From NCBI GenBank assembly GCA_963580285.1, contig OY757026.1, positions 70,247,396 to 70,311,395 on the forward strand: DNA of 64,000 nt. Direction: 5' to 3'. The position numbers and the translations under genes were made by a program. The notes below the pieces were generated by a model. That model was not told the origin of the DNA. It saw only the letters and a program-made list of their open reading frames with translations, and ran no database searches. Below, one piece after another: positions 12,601 through 27,600 of the stretch. This DNA is from Lucinisca nassula (lineage: Eukaryota > Mollusca > Bivalvia > Lucinida > Lucinidae). Every line of letters starts with the position of its first letter. Positions within the stretch are counted from its first letter, which is position 1.

Positions 12601-15600
12601 GCTGTGGGTAAATTGTATCGATTCCTGATCATTGCCTTCACTTCTATTTATAACCTCAAAGTGGTTTACCAGTACTCATGTGCGGTCGGTTTCAGCTCTG
12701 CGTGGTAGCATCATGCAGCCCAATCTATTTCTTCAAGCCCCGATGGGCGGGGGCCGAGTTAAAAGGATATAGATACACCTTTCGCGAAAATGCTTAGTTT
12801 CAACTTTTCTACAAGATCATAGCACCATATAAGGAAAGTATTTTGTGATAATTATATGATAGTTTTCATTATTCCTCCATATGAACCATGTTTTGGGTAT
12901 TCATTAGAACCGCCTCAGTTTATCATGATTGTTGTACTTCGTCTTTGCATGTATATATTTTTTTATTTATGATAGCCGTTTGGTCATTTTGTTAGACAGT
13001 AACTGTTATTTTGAATTTAGGCTTGTGACGTTTTCATTGTAGTGGTTTTGTTTAATGTTCTTTTTTGTCTTATCATCACGCAAACACACCTATATAGTTT
13101 TCACCCCCTTGAACCCCACTTTTATACAGTAAAACTGGGATTAAGAGGGGTAAACCTGAATTTTCTTATTTCTGCTCTAAAATATAGATTGTGGGTATTC
13201 GTTAGTTTGTTTTGTTTGATTTGAGGTTTAACGTCCCCGTCAACACTGTAAAGGTCATTTTGGATACGTTGCTTCCAATTTTGTGGGACTTTTACCCGAC
13301 ATTGAGATGGAATGACATCTCAAGCCCTGTCGCCGGATGAAACCTATAGGGTATATTGGCATGGACGGTCCGCCTCGCACCGCGGTTCCTGGGCAGGCTT
13401 AGATTCTCTAAGCGGTTTACCAGTACTAGTGTGCGGGCCTGATTCAGCTCTGCGTGGAAGCATCATGCAGCCCATATATTTCTTCAGGCTCCTATGGGCG
13501 GGGCGGTGGGTACACGTTAGAACCGCCTCGATGAGGCGGTTCTAACGAGTACTCACAATCTGTATTTTGAGCAGAAATAAGAACAATATCGATTTTTTCG
13601 ACTTAAATTTTGGATTTTTAGGTGGTAAAAATTTGCAATGTATTTATATAAGGCATGTTTTCGTAATGTATGTGAGGTGTGAGGTAACTGTATCGATTCC
13701 TGATCATTGTCTTCACTTCTATTTTGTCATGTTTCGGTATTCCTGGCTTATTGGCTTTTCCTGAGGAGCCTTATTTACTTTTTATGCCCCGCCATTCAAA
13801 AAATGGCGGGGTATTATGTTATACCCTCCGAAGTTTTGAGTGTCCGTCCGTCCGTCAGCGCCTCATAGTTTCGTGTCCGCTCCATAATTCAGATACCGTT
13901 TGAGATATTTTCACTAATCTTCACAGATATGTAGAATAGAAGTGGAAACAATGATCAATAATCGATACAATCAACCCACAGCTCCCATCAGAGACACCAA
14001 AGGGAAAGAAACACAAACATGAAACAACAGACCTAATGGAAACATCAATAGCGGAAAGCCAAAAGGAAAGTTACTTTCCCACAAAATGGCCAATAGGCTA
14101 TCAAAAATAAAACAATATAAGCGACACAAATACCCAAAGACAAACAATAACAAAAATAAACCGCGACAGAAGAACCGCCTCGAACGGTCAGCGGAAACGA
14201 ATTCCATTGGTAGAACACTATCAGACGACGTGCGGAACATATGAACCGTAACTCTGATTTCCCTACTTTTGGAGTTGTTGCCCCTTGAATACTGAACATA
14301 GACATTTCTGTCATAGTTTCGTGTCCGCTCCATAACTTCGATACCGTTTGTGATATTTCCATGAAACTATACAGAAATGTTGAGCACCATGAGACGACGT
14401 GCAGAACATATAAACCGTAACACTGGTTTACCTACTTTTGGAGTTATTGCCCTTTGAATTTTGCATATAGCTGCTGCCGTCCGGTTCGTGTCCACTTCAT
14501 AACTCTGATACCATTTGAGATATTTTCATACAACTCCACAGATATGTAAAGCATCATGAGACGACGGGCAGAATGTATGAATCATAACTCTGATTTTCCT
14601 ACTTTTGGAGTTATTGCCCTTTAAACATTGAACATAGCCATTTCGGTCATAGTTTCGTGTCCGCTCCATAACTTCGATGATATTTGAGATATGTCCATGA
14701 AACTTGACAGGTATGTAGAGGACCATGATTTTCCTACTTCTGGAGTTATTGCCTTTTGAACTTTGAACACAGCTGCTGCTATCAGTTTTGTGTTCGCTCC
14801 ATAACTCTGATACCATTTGAGATATTTACACTAAACTTCACAGATATGTAGAGCACTATGAGATGACGTGCAGAACTGTATGAATTGTAACTCTGATTTT
14901 CCTCTTTTTTGAGTTGTTGCCCTTTGAACATTGAACATAGCCATTTCTGTCATAGCTTCATGTCTGCTCCATAACTTCGATGCCGTTGGAGGTATTTCCA
15001 TGAAACTTCACAAATATGTAGAGCAGAATTAAACGACGTGCAGAACATATGAACCATAACGCTGATTTTCTTACTTTTGGAGTTATTGCCCCTTGAACAT
15101 TGAACATAGCCATTTCTATCATGTAGTCTGTTTGAAGCACTATATCTCCTGAACCTAATTATTGATTCTGACCAATCTCGCATGGTGACTTCACTAGGGT
15201 ATGGGAAAACAGCATTTGGGTTTTGGTGACATTGACCTTATCATTAAGGGCAGAGGCCCCTAAAATTGTCAATTTGGGCCAAAGATGGCTTGTCTGCACC
15301 CAGTCCATGAACACATCAATGAAATGTGGTCTTACTTTCAACTGACCAAAGATTTGACAAGATTTTAAAGACCTTGACTTTAGTTTAAAGGGCGCCGGCC
15401 CCCAAAAACTGAAAATGGGAATTTTAATTCTGGTTTACTTTCGTTTGGAGCCATGGCTCTTTGAACATTGATAATAGTAATCTCAGTTATGTATTCCTGT
15501 CAACTTTATTAAAGGAATGAGTAATGCATCCTTACTTTGAATTCCTTTTTCACTGTGATATGGCGCTTGCTTGCTTGATGGCTTGCAGTTTTATTTTATT

Positions 15601-18600
15601 TTGTATTAATTTACATCATTCGCTCTTCAATCGCAGCACTAGCAGTCCTTGTGGATCGATTGTCTCTAAGTGCAGGCTGAGAAAATGGTCCGGAACTGGA
15701 ACTTTGACTGTTTCGTTTAACCTTTAAATTGTGTACTGTATGCAAACGGTATAGACCCTGATCAGACACTGCGTCCTTTACATGTGCTTAGTCAATATTT
15801 TACAATAAGCTGTCTTTTACACAGCCTTCCATACACCACAACTACAAGAAATTCGCGGCTGTATATAACATTTGCCTGGGTTTCCTACAAATCAGAAATA
15901 GTCACATGGACATCAACAAGAAACTCTTCTGTGGGTGGAGATTATAAGAATCTGATATGGGGTTCTGTTGTAGATGAGCGTTTCCAACCCGAGGGATGAC
16001 CGTGCTGAGCGGAACCGAGGCTACGCCGAGGTTCCGCTCAGCACGGTCATCCCGAGGGTTGGAAATGCCCATCTGCAACAGAACCCCATATTGGATTCTT
16101 TTTCTTGCACAACACCTCCGGTTAGTTTTGACAGCTTGCACATGTATATTGTTTACGAAATAAAAGTAGTGCGGAAGTAGTTCCGGCAGTGGAATAGAAT
16201 TGAAGCGCATTTATGTTAGTTGCCTGGGTCGGAACACCAGGGCCAGAACATAAATATCTATCCCAGGGTAAAATCACGGATTTCCTTGTCTGGTGTGCAA
16301 GAAATTATGATTCATTTCATATAACCAAAACAAGCCCTCACACCGCGACTGTAGAGGCAGTAGAAAATAAATCACGTTTTATCTCTACAATGCAGCATAA
16401 GGCTGGGAGGAGTTTCGCGCCTAAACTATGGCGTCTTATATATGTCATCAAAATTTCCTTTTTGTACTTTAAGTTACAAACAAGAAGAAGTGTAATACAA
16501 CAATCATAAGTTTTGGCATGGGCCAGACAGTCAGGATGCCATTTAAGTTGTTTGCTTTGCGAAAATGGCGGATGTTTACTATGTATATGCACCTCAGTGT
16601 ACACTATAGAACTGATATTTCAGGTGCTGTGTAGCTGCAGTCAAGATCGTATCCCAAGTCATCAGTTTTTCATTACCACTTGTCCTTACAACACCTGTGA
16701 CAGCCGCTCTTATCATAGGATTATATGCCAAACAAGTAGGTTTCCATCACGTGAACAAGTCTGTGAAATAAAGACCCCCTAAACCCCACTTTATATAGAG
16801 AAAACTAGGGTTTATGGGGGCTAACATCATTTTTCTTATTTCTGCTCTAAGACATAAGTTGTGGGTACTCGTTAGAGCATTGATTCTTATGATACTACGG
16901 GTCCAAAACCGAAACTAAAAAAAAAAACATCGTTCGATGTATTCATACGCATTATAATGTGGCGTACTTCCTCCATATGAAGAGCTGTACTTTTCACTGA
17001 CTGTTCCAAGGCAGTTCTACTGTCGCGGTTTATTTTTATTAAAGTTTGTTTTTGAATGTGTGTATCGCTTACATCTGTTTGTTTTGGAAGCTAATTGGCC
17101 ATTTGTGTTGGCCTCGGCACCCACTACACTCGCATCTGTAATGTTATAGGTTAAACAGAGAAATTGTTCGTAATAGATTATGATCTATGAAAGGTTTATC
17201 GTTTGAAAGCAAGGAGTACACCAAAGAACTGTCAGAACCTTTTTTCTGTAATAATATATCCAGATATGTCCTTAAAGCTTTTAGTAATCTAATTTGTTCA
17301 ATGCTGAAGCATCAGAACAATAAAATGTTGAGCTGTACTTGTTGGCCTACTTGTTTATATGTAACTGCAATAAACCGTTAAATCCATTCTGTCATAAAAC
17401 ATTCGCGCTAAAACACGATAATATGTCCCTTAGTATTATACGTCAAATTTTCTCTAGCCAACTTATAGGGTTAGACGCATTACTTCTTGCACGCCAGATA
17501 AGGAAGTCCATGGTTTTAGCCCAGGATAGATATTATGTTCTCACCCTGATGTTCTTACCCAGTAAAGTGACTTAAGTATATTGCGCAAAACATAAATGTT
17601 CAATAAAGTAAACTGAACATTTTTGGTGGTATTGTGCAAGAAAACGACTTTTATATTATTGATGGGTGCTTCCAAACCGAGTGATGACCGTGCTGAGCGG
17701 AAAGGAGGCTACGCCGAGGTTCCGCTCAGCACGGTCATCCCGAGGGTTCTGCTCAGCTCTGTCATCCCTCGGGTTTGAAACCCCTATCTACAACAGAACC
17801 CCATATCAGTTTCTTATATTCTTGCTTGCACCTACATGTACCTCCGAGTCTTTTATTCATATCTGGCGAAACTGTGTTTATGCCTGACATTATTCAAATA
17901 TGTTGTAAATTTTACCGCCATAAAAACTAAAATTCTTCAGATGAAAAAGTGTTATGTTTTCTTGTTTCTACTCAAAACATAGATTGTGGGTACTTATTAG
18001 AACTGCCTCATCGAGTATCAACAATTTATATTTTCGTGCAGAAATAAGAAAATAAGAGTTGAACATGTAAACACCAATTTTACTAAAAAAAAGTCGGGTT
18101 TAATATGGTCAAAATTATATAGGTGAGTTTTCATGATAGACTTAGCTGTCAAGTACAAGTTTTGTCAGGCGCTGGCTCGTTCATCTTACGATGCAATGAA
18201 TTATAGGGGCCAGTTTCCGTAATTTAATGACCTCAGAAAGAAACAAAACCTTCATTAGGCTATTGAAGTTGATATAAGTTAAACGGATTTTATGTACTGT
18301 GTTCCAATATTCTCATCTTGATTAAAATGAAAGGTTCTTTGCCATCGTAAACCTCCGCTTATATTACTTGAAGTAGTCTTATGTGGAAACTATACCAATT
18401 TTGTAACTCCGTTGAAAAAACGGACCTCCGTGGCCTAGTGGGTAAGAGCTCTGACTCGCAATCATTAGGTCTCTCACCGCTATGGTTCGAGCCTCGCTCG
18501 GGTCACATGTGAGATGCTTAGTTCTGCAACGGAAGGTCAGGTGATTTTTCTCCTGGTTCTCCGGTTTTTGCACACCTCTTATGAATCAGCGGAATAAAAT

Positions 18601-21600
18601 GATCTTGAAAGGGTGGTAAAACCAAAAAAATAAAACTTCGTTGAAAAACATCTATAAAGAACCTTGAAGTCATCCTGTGGGTTTCATCTGAAGATATGGA
18701 ATACAAATGCCCTTCGTCACACAAGTATATTCTACATGGAACAGAAAATGAAAAGATTAGCCCATTGTGTACCGGATACCCCTAAAGGGGTAAATGGCAA
18801 ACAGTGCAGACCCAAATCTGACGCCGCAGGACACGGCGTCTGATAAGAGCCTACATTGTTTGCAAAACGTTCAGCCTTTTTTTCAAATAAATTTTGAAGA
18901 AAACACAACTTGAAACCGTTAAATTTTGAAATTGACGTGTGTTTCATATAAGGTGGGAGATTCCATTCAGTACAAACAGGGTTTAGTGTCCAGCAGAGGC
19001 TTAGGGCGATCTCTCGTTTGTGGTTCGCAGACTTGAGGCTTATTTCATGCAAGAAGTCATACGAGGTTGATTTTCACGTGAATTTTTTCATACCAGATGG
19101 CTCATTTCATTTTCCCTCAAATTTGTTTTGTTCTTTTATAGGATTTAAAAATAACAGACGGTTGCAGTTTACCATTTCCAACATGGGAAGGCGTCATTGA
19201 ATTTGATTGGTCAATGATTCTCGCAAGCTGCATGGGATACATAGCTGTTGTCATGATAACCAGTTATATATGGTCTCCGTCGAATGAAAGAATGCAAAGA
19301 GAAGAGAAGTATGCATTCAGAAAACACGCCAATACAAATGCATTGTAAACTTTACCGCCGAAAAAACGAACATTTTAAGATGAAAAATCGTGATATTTTT
19401 CTTATTTCTGCTCAAAATATAAATTGTGGGTACTCGTTGGAACCGCCTCATCGAAACAAACACTTTTTACAAGCAAGGGGATATATACTGGGGATGCAGA
19501 GAACATCAAGAACAAGAAATCGTAGAATCTCGACTAGATTAAGTCTGTTCATGAGGAATTCTAAATTTGATGATTTTGGTATGAACATAAACCACACCCC
19601 ATCGTATCTATAATGTCAATAACCTCAGTTATTATATTTTATAAACTCCTCACACCATCCAAAAAGACCATATTGTTTACCCAAAGTTGGTGCGGCACTG
19701 TTAACGATCAACACCCAAATGCATAATCTCCGCATTTGCATGTATTTGTTATTAACACCCTGGACTACCTCATTTGTACAGAGTGTACACGATTATATAT
19801 TATTTTATACGATCAGGGTACTCGTAAGAAATATGGTTTAACGCACACCCACGAGCTGCATGTACATTCAAATTTTGTGATAGTTTTCTTATTTATGCCC
19901 ACAAATTTTGTTCCGTTCTTAACATAACAAGGAAAATCCTATATTAATTCCTTACGAAACCCCGGTTTTATTATATAAAATGGGGATAAAATGGCGATGA
20001 CTTTGATTTTGAGATTGCAAATTTTCCTTTTTTGGATGGTGATGTTCCTCGTGCGCCATCCTATGGCGTTTATATTTCGCAATTAATTCGATTTGCTAGA
20101 GTGTGTAGGCATGTAACTTACTTCAACACTCGTAATAAATTATTAACGGCTAAACTCCTTAATCAGGGTTATAGGTACCATAAACTACGCAAAGCCTTTT
20201 CAAAATGTTATAGACGCCATTCTGATTTAATTTCAAAATTCAATATTGGACTTAAATCTCTTCTGCAACAAGGTCTATCGGAACCCGAATTTTATGGTGA
20301 CTTAGTATCTAAATTCAGAAAAATTTATAACCGCAATGACTTCAGCACCCAATTTCATAAAATCATTCTTCGATATAAAAAGATTGGGTACAACATGGAT
20401 GTTATACGACAGACTGCATGCATGGTAGTTAACCCAATCACGGTTGGCAACTTTGCTTCCCTCTTTAATTGCACGCCGGTGGGTCAGGCCTCAGATTCTA
20501 TGACAGCTCCAACGTAAAGGCTTATTGAGAATTAGAGAGATCTAATTCAAGGTAATGTTGGTTGGTGCCTGATGATCTGTCTCTGGTCGGGCCCATCGGA
20601 GTCTAACTGTTGGTTTTCTTTTGCTCCAGCATTTCAGTGGTTTTTTGCTGTCGAGTCCTCACCGTTGTCTCACCTCTGTGGTTCTTTGATTTTTTGTGTT
20701 CACGGAGATGTTGCACTGATGAGTTAGGAGGCCTTCATGCGGACTGAACAAATTATTTGTCTAAATCGCGACGGAAGTAAGGGCGAGGATTGTGGCCACG
20801 TGAAATCGATTTAAGCCCCCCAGTGGAAATCATTCCACTGACCGTTCCAGGGCGGTTCTTCTGTGGCGGTTTGTTTATGGTGTTGTTTGTTACTTACTGT
20901 GTGTATCACTTGTGTCTTTTTATTTTGGATGGACATATGGCCATTTTGTGGGAAAGTAACTGTCCTTATGGCCTTCCTTTGTTTAGGTTTCCATTATGGT
21001 CTGGTCGCTTAATGTTTGTGTTTCTTTCCCTTTGGTGTCTTTGATGGGTGGAGTAAGTTAATTGTATCGATTCTTGATCTTTGTTTTACTTCTACTTTAG
21101 ATAATTTCCATTCCACAGTCATGTTTATTTAATACATACAGGAAAATCCAATGACTTTCAATAGTTCTAAGCATTGGCTTGACTTTTGTCCTGCTAACCC
21201 AAATTATGCGCTACCTTTGCAAAGAGTGAAGATCTAGGTCAGAGACACCATCTGACCTGCATCTCCAAGCACTGTTTTATCATTTAGTGACTTTATAGGA
21301 AAGGTAATGTAATTGGTCCATACTCAAAAAGGCAGAAAAATGGTTGGGGTTTGGCCCATTTTAAATTTGTGAATGCCCCGATTCACCGGAAAACAAAGTA
21401 CCGTAGAATTCCACTTTTAAGTCAAGCTAAATAGAAGTGAAAGCCATGATCAGGAATCGACACCTTCCATCAGAGACACTATAGGGAAAAAAGACAAACA
21501 CCAAGAAACCAACTAGAAACCAATGGAACCATCAATAGTGAAAAGCCAAAAGGACAGTTACTTTCCCACAAAATGGCCAATTGGTTATCCATTGGTTATT

Positions 21601-24600
21601 AAGACAGCGAAAATTAAGACTTATTCTTCTACTAACCCATAAGACGCCAATCACGACAATTGTCGTCTGCTTTGTCGTCTGCCGGCTACTTCAAAACTAT
21701 TTTTTTCTGTAGAAGCAGTCTGATCTGGGTCGACACGGTTTGCCTGTATGCAAAAATATTAAAAAAAAAACGCAAAACAATTCAGAAGACCACCTAAGCA
21801 GACGGCATTTTCTGATGTAGTTTTCTCGGCGTCGTATTTAAAACGGTGTATGTTGTTCTTTCTTTCAGTTTTCTGCAATATATCCCATACTGATAAACCT
21901 TTTTTGGGACTGTATAAAAGTGGTCTCTTACTGTTATGTATATTTTAGAATGTTTGTTCAACCCCTGTTTTGCGGTGTGTTATTTGACCAGTGTATGTTG
22001 CTCAACCGACGGAAAGATGACTATGAGGACATGAAAGGTGTCGATGAAAAGGTATTTTCGATTTAAGAAATAGATCAGCGCTATCTAATGAATCACAGTT
22101 TGGATGTCAGTTGTAAAATAGACAAATCACGAGCGCATAGCGCGCGTGATTAGTCTACTTCAACGGACCGACAAACTATGAATTATTACCCAACAACAAC
22201 GACTAGAGCTGATCTATTTCGATTCTAACACGCTGAAACTCGGCAATAATGTTGTTGTTTCCTTCAAATTCTCATAATTTTTCGCCATTTTTCAAAGAAA
22301 TCCCGCAAAACTTATTGACTGTAACACGTGCATTTATGTCCTTTTGTAGCATTTTCGGTGCGAGAAAGTGACGTTAAAACGTACTACATCAAAGAATCTA
22401 CATGTGATGTAATAAATTGGCAGCTTTTAATGACGTTACTCAGCACGCTCTTCCGTACCGTGATTTGTTGCACAATAAAACACAGTTCCTTCCCATTGCC
22501 TATATAGGTGCGCTGTTTTAGAATAAAGTATACCACCGTAATATCCGCCTCACCGCCCTTCTTCCCCATATCCGCAAACTTTCTGACTTCTTGCATTTTC
22601 CTGTTTTAAAGATTAATCAAAGAACGTGGTCATCATTACGAAAACACACCTTCTGAAATAAATTTGGAAATTTTTACCACTAATTTCTGCTCAAAACCGT
22701 AGAGTTTGAGTATTCGTTAGAACCGCCTCAGCGTGGTGGTTCTAAGTACTAACGAGTACCCACAATCTATGTTTTTGAGCGGAAACAATAAAATAAAGTA
22801 TACCCCTGTAAAAAATTTGTAGACGTGTTTTCGTGATGATTTTTAAAAGAAAACGTTTTTGCCTCTCATCTCTCATGCTGAGTCCGAAAGAGTTGTCTCT
22901 TTCTAAATTGTGACAATCGAAGTGAATACATTATAAAAAAATCCACTCTCAAAAATGAAAGGTATGCTGCAAGAAAAATAATCTTACAATGGTGTGAGGG
23001 GTAGATAGAAAAATCCGTCAGCGAGGTAGTTCTAACGAGTACCGACATCTTGGAACAGAAACAGGAAAATAACGTATACCCAAGTAAACCCCAGTTTTCT
23101 TCTCTATACACATTGAGGGGCTGTTTATTTCACGGACTAGTTCACGTAATGATTATCCCGCTGGACACAACAACCCTATTTTTGCAAATAGTGTAGATCC
23201 AGATCAGCTTCAGAAGAGGATCTGCACTGTTGGTCACTACCGCCCTCGATAGCTCAGTTGGACGCACGACTGACTGGTGATGAGGAGGACGCGGGTTCGA
23301 TACCTGTCGGTGTCGGCAACATTCTTTCGTGGAGATTGATGATGAAATCTTTTCTACGGTCAAACTCTCCCGCCCGCTGATTCAAGAATGGCCGTTGTCA
23401 GTTTCTGGTGAAAGAATGTGCACTGTACTGGTTGACCGCTGCGTATTAGCCTTTCCAGGAAAAGCGTGGATAGGTAAACTAACCAGCTCAAAAATGACTT
23501 GAAATAGTGTTGTCTGGGCCGTTAAACTCAAATACAAACAAACAATCATACAAACAATCAGTTTGTAAATTTGAATGAATTAATTACATCAAATAATTTG
23601 ATTGGTTGGAATGTAAATGGGTGTGGCTAAATTTATTTATGCAGCGAGATCAGGGGTTAAAATACGTGTAGTTTTTTAAGGCGGGTCACATAAACATGTC
23701 ACTAACACACCCATGCGGCATAGAGCATTTTTCGCATCTCCAAATTGGCTATTTGTCTGTGATATTTTTCTTAGTAATACAGCAAACATAGGTTGTGGGT
23801 GCTCGTTAGAACAGCCTCATTAACGAGTACCAACAACCTATGTCTTGGAGTAGAAATAAGAAAAATAATGACCACCCCCGTAAACCCCAGTTTTCTCTAT
23901 ATAAAGTGGGATTTAGACGGGAGTTCATTCCACGGACTTGATCACGTGATGTCATACTTGTCACTTGCAGGAGAAGCTGACGGTATTACCAATACCGAAA
24001 AATATTGATGAATGGAGCCCTGGGGATGATTGGTCACCGCTGAGAGAAGATGATACTCCTTTCATATACCTTTGTGCTACGATGTGGCATGAAACCGAAA
24101 ACGAAATGACCCAGATTCTCAAATCATTGTTCAGGTTCGTATGTCCTGTTTTTTATATGAACAGTAAAATTTCTATATTAAGACCATCTTAGGGACTGTT
24201 CAAAAGTGGTCTTTAAGACCACTTTTGAACGGTTCCAAAAGTGGTCTCTTAAAAAGAGACACCGGGTGTAGAAAACATAAAGAAAGGATGACCGAAAACG
24301 TCTCAATGACCTTTCAAATGCAGTTTTAAACTTAATTTAAGGTGGTCTTAATAGCGTAATTTTACTGTATGTGTATGGCGTCAGATAAGAAACATTATCG
24401 AGGATAATTGAAGTATTGTCTTCCCTATTTCGTTTTAGAAACATTTGATGTGGGTAATTCTTCAGAATCGCCTCATTGATACCCACACCATTCGCTTTAT
24501 GGACAAAGAAGATACAACATCCCTCACTTATACTGGAAATATGATACCTTCTTGCAGAAATAGAAGCCTCAGTGGTGCAGTGGTTACGCTACTCGCCTTG

Positions 24601-27600
24601 TAAACCAGGGATTGCAGGATCGATCCCGGGCTTCTCCAGACTTTCGGATGAGTCTTTAAACCGAGGTCCCGTCTCCGTATGACCTTAGCTGTTGGTGGGA
24701 CGTAAAACTAAAACTCACTCACTCACTCTTGCAGAAATACCTATGCGCATGGCTTATTGAAACCATTGTCAAATAGACCCAAAGCCGTGCTCAAACAACA
24801 AAATAGAAGTGAAAGCAACGACCAGGAATCGATACAATTAACCCACAGCTCCCATCAGAGACACCAAAGGGAAAGAAACACAAACATGAAACAACAAACC
24901 CTAATGGAAACATCAATAGCGGAATAGGTATTGATTTGAAACCCATTTTCAAATAATGAAATTCACGTGGTGCTTGAACATGGATTTTAAGATTTTGATA
25001 TAACAAGATGGGCCTTGCTTTGTTTAGAGACGTTACGTTATCACCGTGAACGTAGTGTTTTAGAGTTCTACGATGACATCAGAGGTTTACTGCGTAACAA
25101 CGTCACAGTAAACAACATTCTGAACTAGCCGCCATGTTTGTTCGTCGGTCGCAGTCGAAGAGTTAATGGTTTATATGGAGTCATTGTGTGTTTCCGACAA
25201 AATTTGCTGTCGGAATCGTAAGAACAACGATCATCCAGGGTTATTTCATGCATTAACATTTGCCGGATCCCTCAGAAGATATTTTAACAGGCTCCAGTTT
25301 CTGTCTCTCATATTCAAACATCTTCCTCGGGATTCGGCAGATGTTAATGGGTGAAAAACCATAGTTGATCCCTTTATTTTCTCATGTTTGTAAAATAGTT
25401 TTCATCCAGAGGTTGTGATGGAACATGCATGAGAAATATAATATTTACTCGTGTAAAAAGGAAGTGATTCCCAGTTTCCCCTTTTTAAAACAGAACGTTC
25501 ACATCGTGAAAGCATTAATAATTAATAACTACAATAATTTCAGAATATTTACATGGGTGTGCAATACACTGTCTTGTAAACGTGAAGATAGTAGTTGTAC
25601 TGAGATGACAACATTTGAATAGTACCTCGCAGCCATGTCATTACTTGCAAGAACATATTTGAAGTGCCTTGAGTTGCGGTAGAATATCTCACCTAATAAC
25701 GCTTTTTTGTTGTAATTGATTGTTTTGTTTCCGCTCGGTTCTTTTAGTGCATTTAGATAATTTGAACGTAAATTATTGCTTATGTTCACACTGCAGGTGG
25801 TAGTGTTGCAAATTACAGTAATGCTTACGAAGATTCTGCAATAAAACCGGTTCCAATTTCTATCTCTCAAAGAGCTGTTAATAATATAAATCCATAACTA
25901 TCCAATTGAAAATTAATTGTTTAGCCACCCTATAATGCCTTAACTATTTCAATTATTTAAATGAAACTTTGTAGGAATGTGTTTAATAATGGGGCAATAA
26001 ATAATGAACAACAGCCACAACTGTGGCTTACTTATGTCCTGAATAATTTGCTCTATAACTAAATTTTCTTCCTTAACCATTTCACGAAAACACACCTATA
26101 TAATTTTTACCCTCTTGATCCTACTTTTCTATTGTAAAACTCGGGTTTACAGGGGTAAACCTTATTTCGATTAGGCGGTTCTTACGAGTGCACACAGCCT
26201 ATATTTTGAGAAAATATAAGAAAAATATCACAATTTTTCATCTTAAAATTTTCGTTTTTTCGGCGGTAAAGTTTATAATGTATTTGTATAGGCATGTCAA
26301 TTATTTCTCTTGTTTGACTTCAGGATTTCTCATCATCTGTGCCACTTCATCCTGGAAGTTTTTATACGTAAACTAACTCACAATATTTAATGGGTTAATC
26401 GTTTTAATATAAGTGCAATCATGAATTATAGAGTTGCTGTTCCTGTTTGTCTGCATGTCCATCTTTTAGCCATACAATAGAGTTCGAGGTGTAGGTTAAT
26501 TGTATCGATTCCTGATCATTGCTTTTTCTATTTTTCGTTGGTTACACTGCATTAAAGAAGCCTCTGTGGTGTAGCGGTTATGCTTCTCGCCTGATAAACC
26601 AGAGATTGCAGGATCGATTCCGTGCTTCTCCAGACTTTCGGATGAGTCTTTAAACCGAGGTCTCGTCTCCGTATGACCTTAACTGTTGGTGGAACGTAAA
26701 ACTGAAACACGAAACACACAAACACAATTGGTTTAAAATGTTGCCCAACTGTCTTAGCAAGCAGACGTAAAATGCACCGCTTGCGAAGCTCTTGTTCAAT
26801 TAATTCGTAGCTATGCTTTTTCCGTTTCAGAATGGATGAAGACCAGTGCGCCAGACGAAACTTGCAGCTGTTCTTTGGAATAGAGGATCCAGATTATTAT
26901 GAGTTTGAGGGTTGGTAGATATTCATTTGGTTTATCTGTTGTTTGGTTCAACAACAAATAAAAAAAAGAAGTGAAGGTAATAACCAGGAATCGATACAGT
27001 TAACCCACAGCTCCCATCAGAGACACCAAGGGAAAGAAACACAAACATGAAACAACAAGACCCTTATGGAAACATCACTAGCGGAAAGTCAAAATGACAA
27101 TCACTTTCCCACAAAATGGCCAATTGGCTATCCAAAGCAAAATAATATAAGCGAAGTCATGTAGTACTCTACCTGCATCATGAACCAGGGCTCTAGGGTT
27201 CGACAACGGGCTTCTCCAGACTCTCGGATGAGTCTTTAAGCCGAGGTCTAGTCTTCGTATGACCTTAGTTGTTGGCGGAACGTAAAATTCAAACACACAC
27301 AACAACAAATACTGTGATTATTGATGTATTTGAAGTTGGCACCCAATCTCATTAATGGTTGCACGGCAAAGATATGTTAGTGCGTTTCTACGAAAATATG
27401 CTTGTGTTTTGCCTTTTCTACCACCTAAACATTTCATCACGAAAACTCGCCTTTTTAATTTTGCCCACCTTGAACCCCACTTTTATATAGTAAAACTAGG
27501 GTTTGCAGGGGTAAACCTTATTTTTAGCTCACCGTCACGTAGTGACGAGGTGAGCTTTTGGGATCACTTTTTGTCCGTCGTCCGTCGTGCGTCCGTCCGT

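Noticed and set aside
15784..15999. Possible extra chitin synthase exon before exon 5 (frame with [11 protein letters not shown])
   Set aside because: It matches no family segment, and exon 4 joins exon 5 directly in phase.
19284..19613. Extension of exon 6 as a longer reading frame
   Set aside because: It is in a different frame and lies within a MITE M copy; the GTATGC donor at 19309 gives the correct junction.
20790..21044. Frame with hydrophobic runs, repeated near 53645 and 57128, resembling a small membrane protein
   Set aside because: It lies in the untranslated tail of family A, is broken in many copies, and has no consistent start; the hydrophobicity comes from T-rich sequence.
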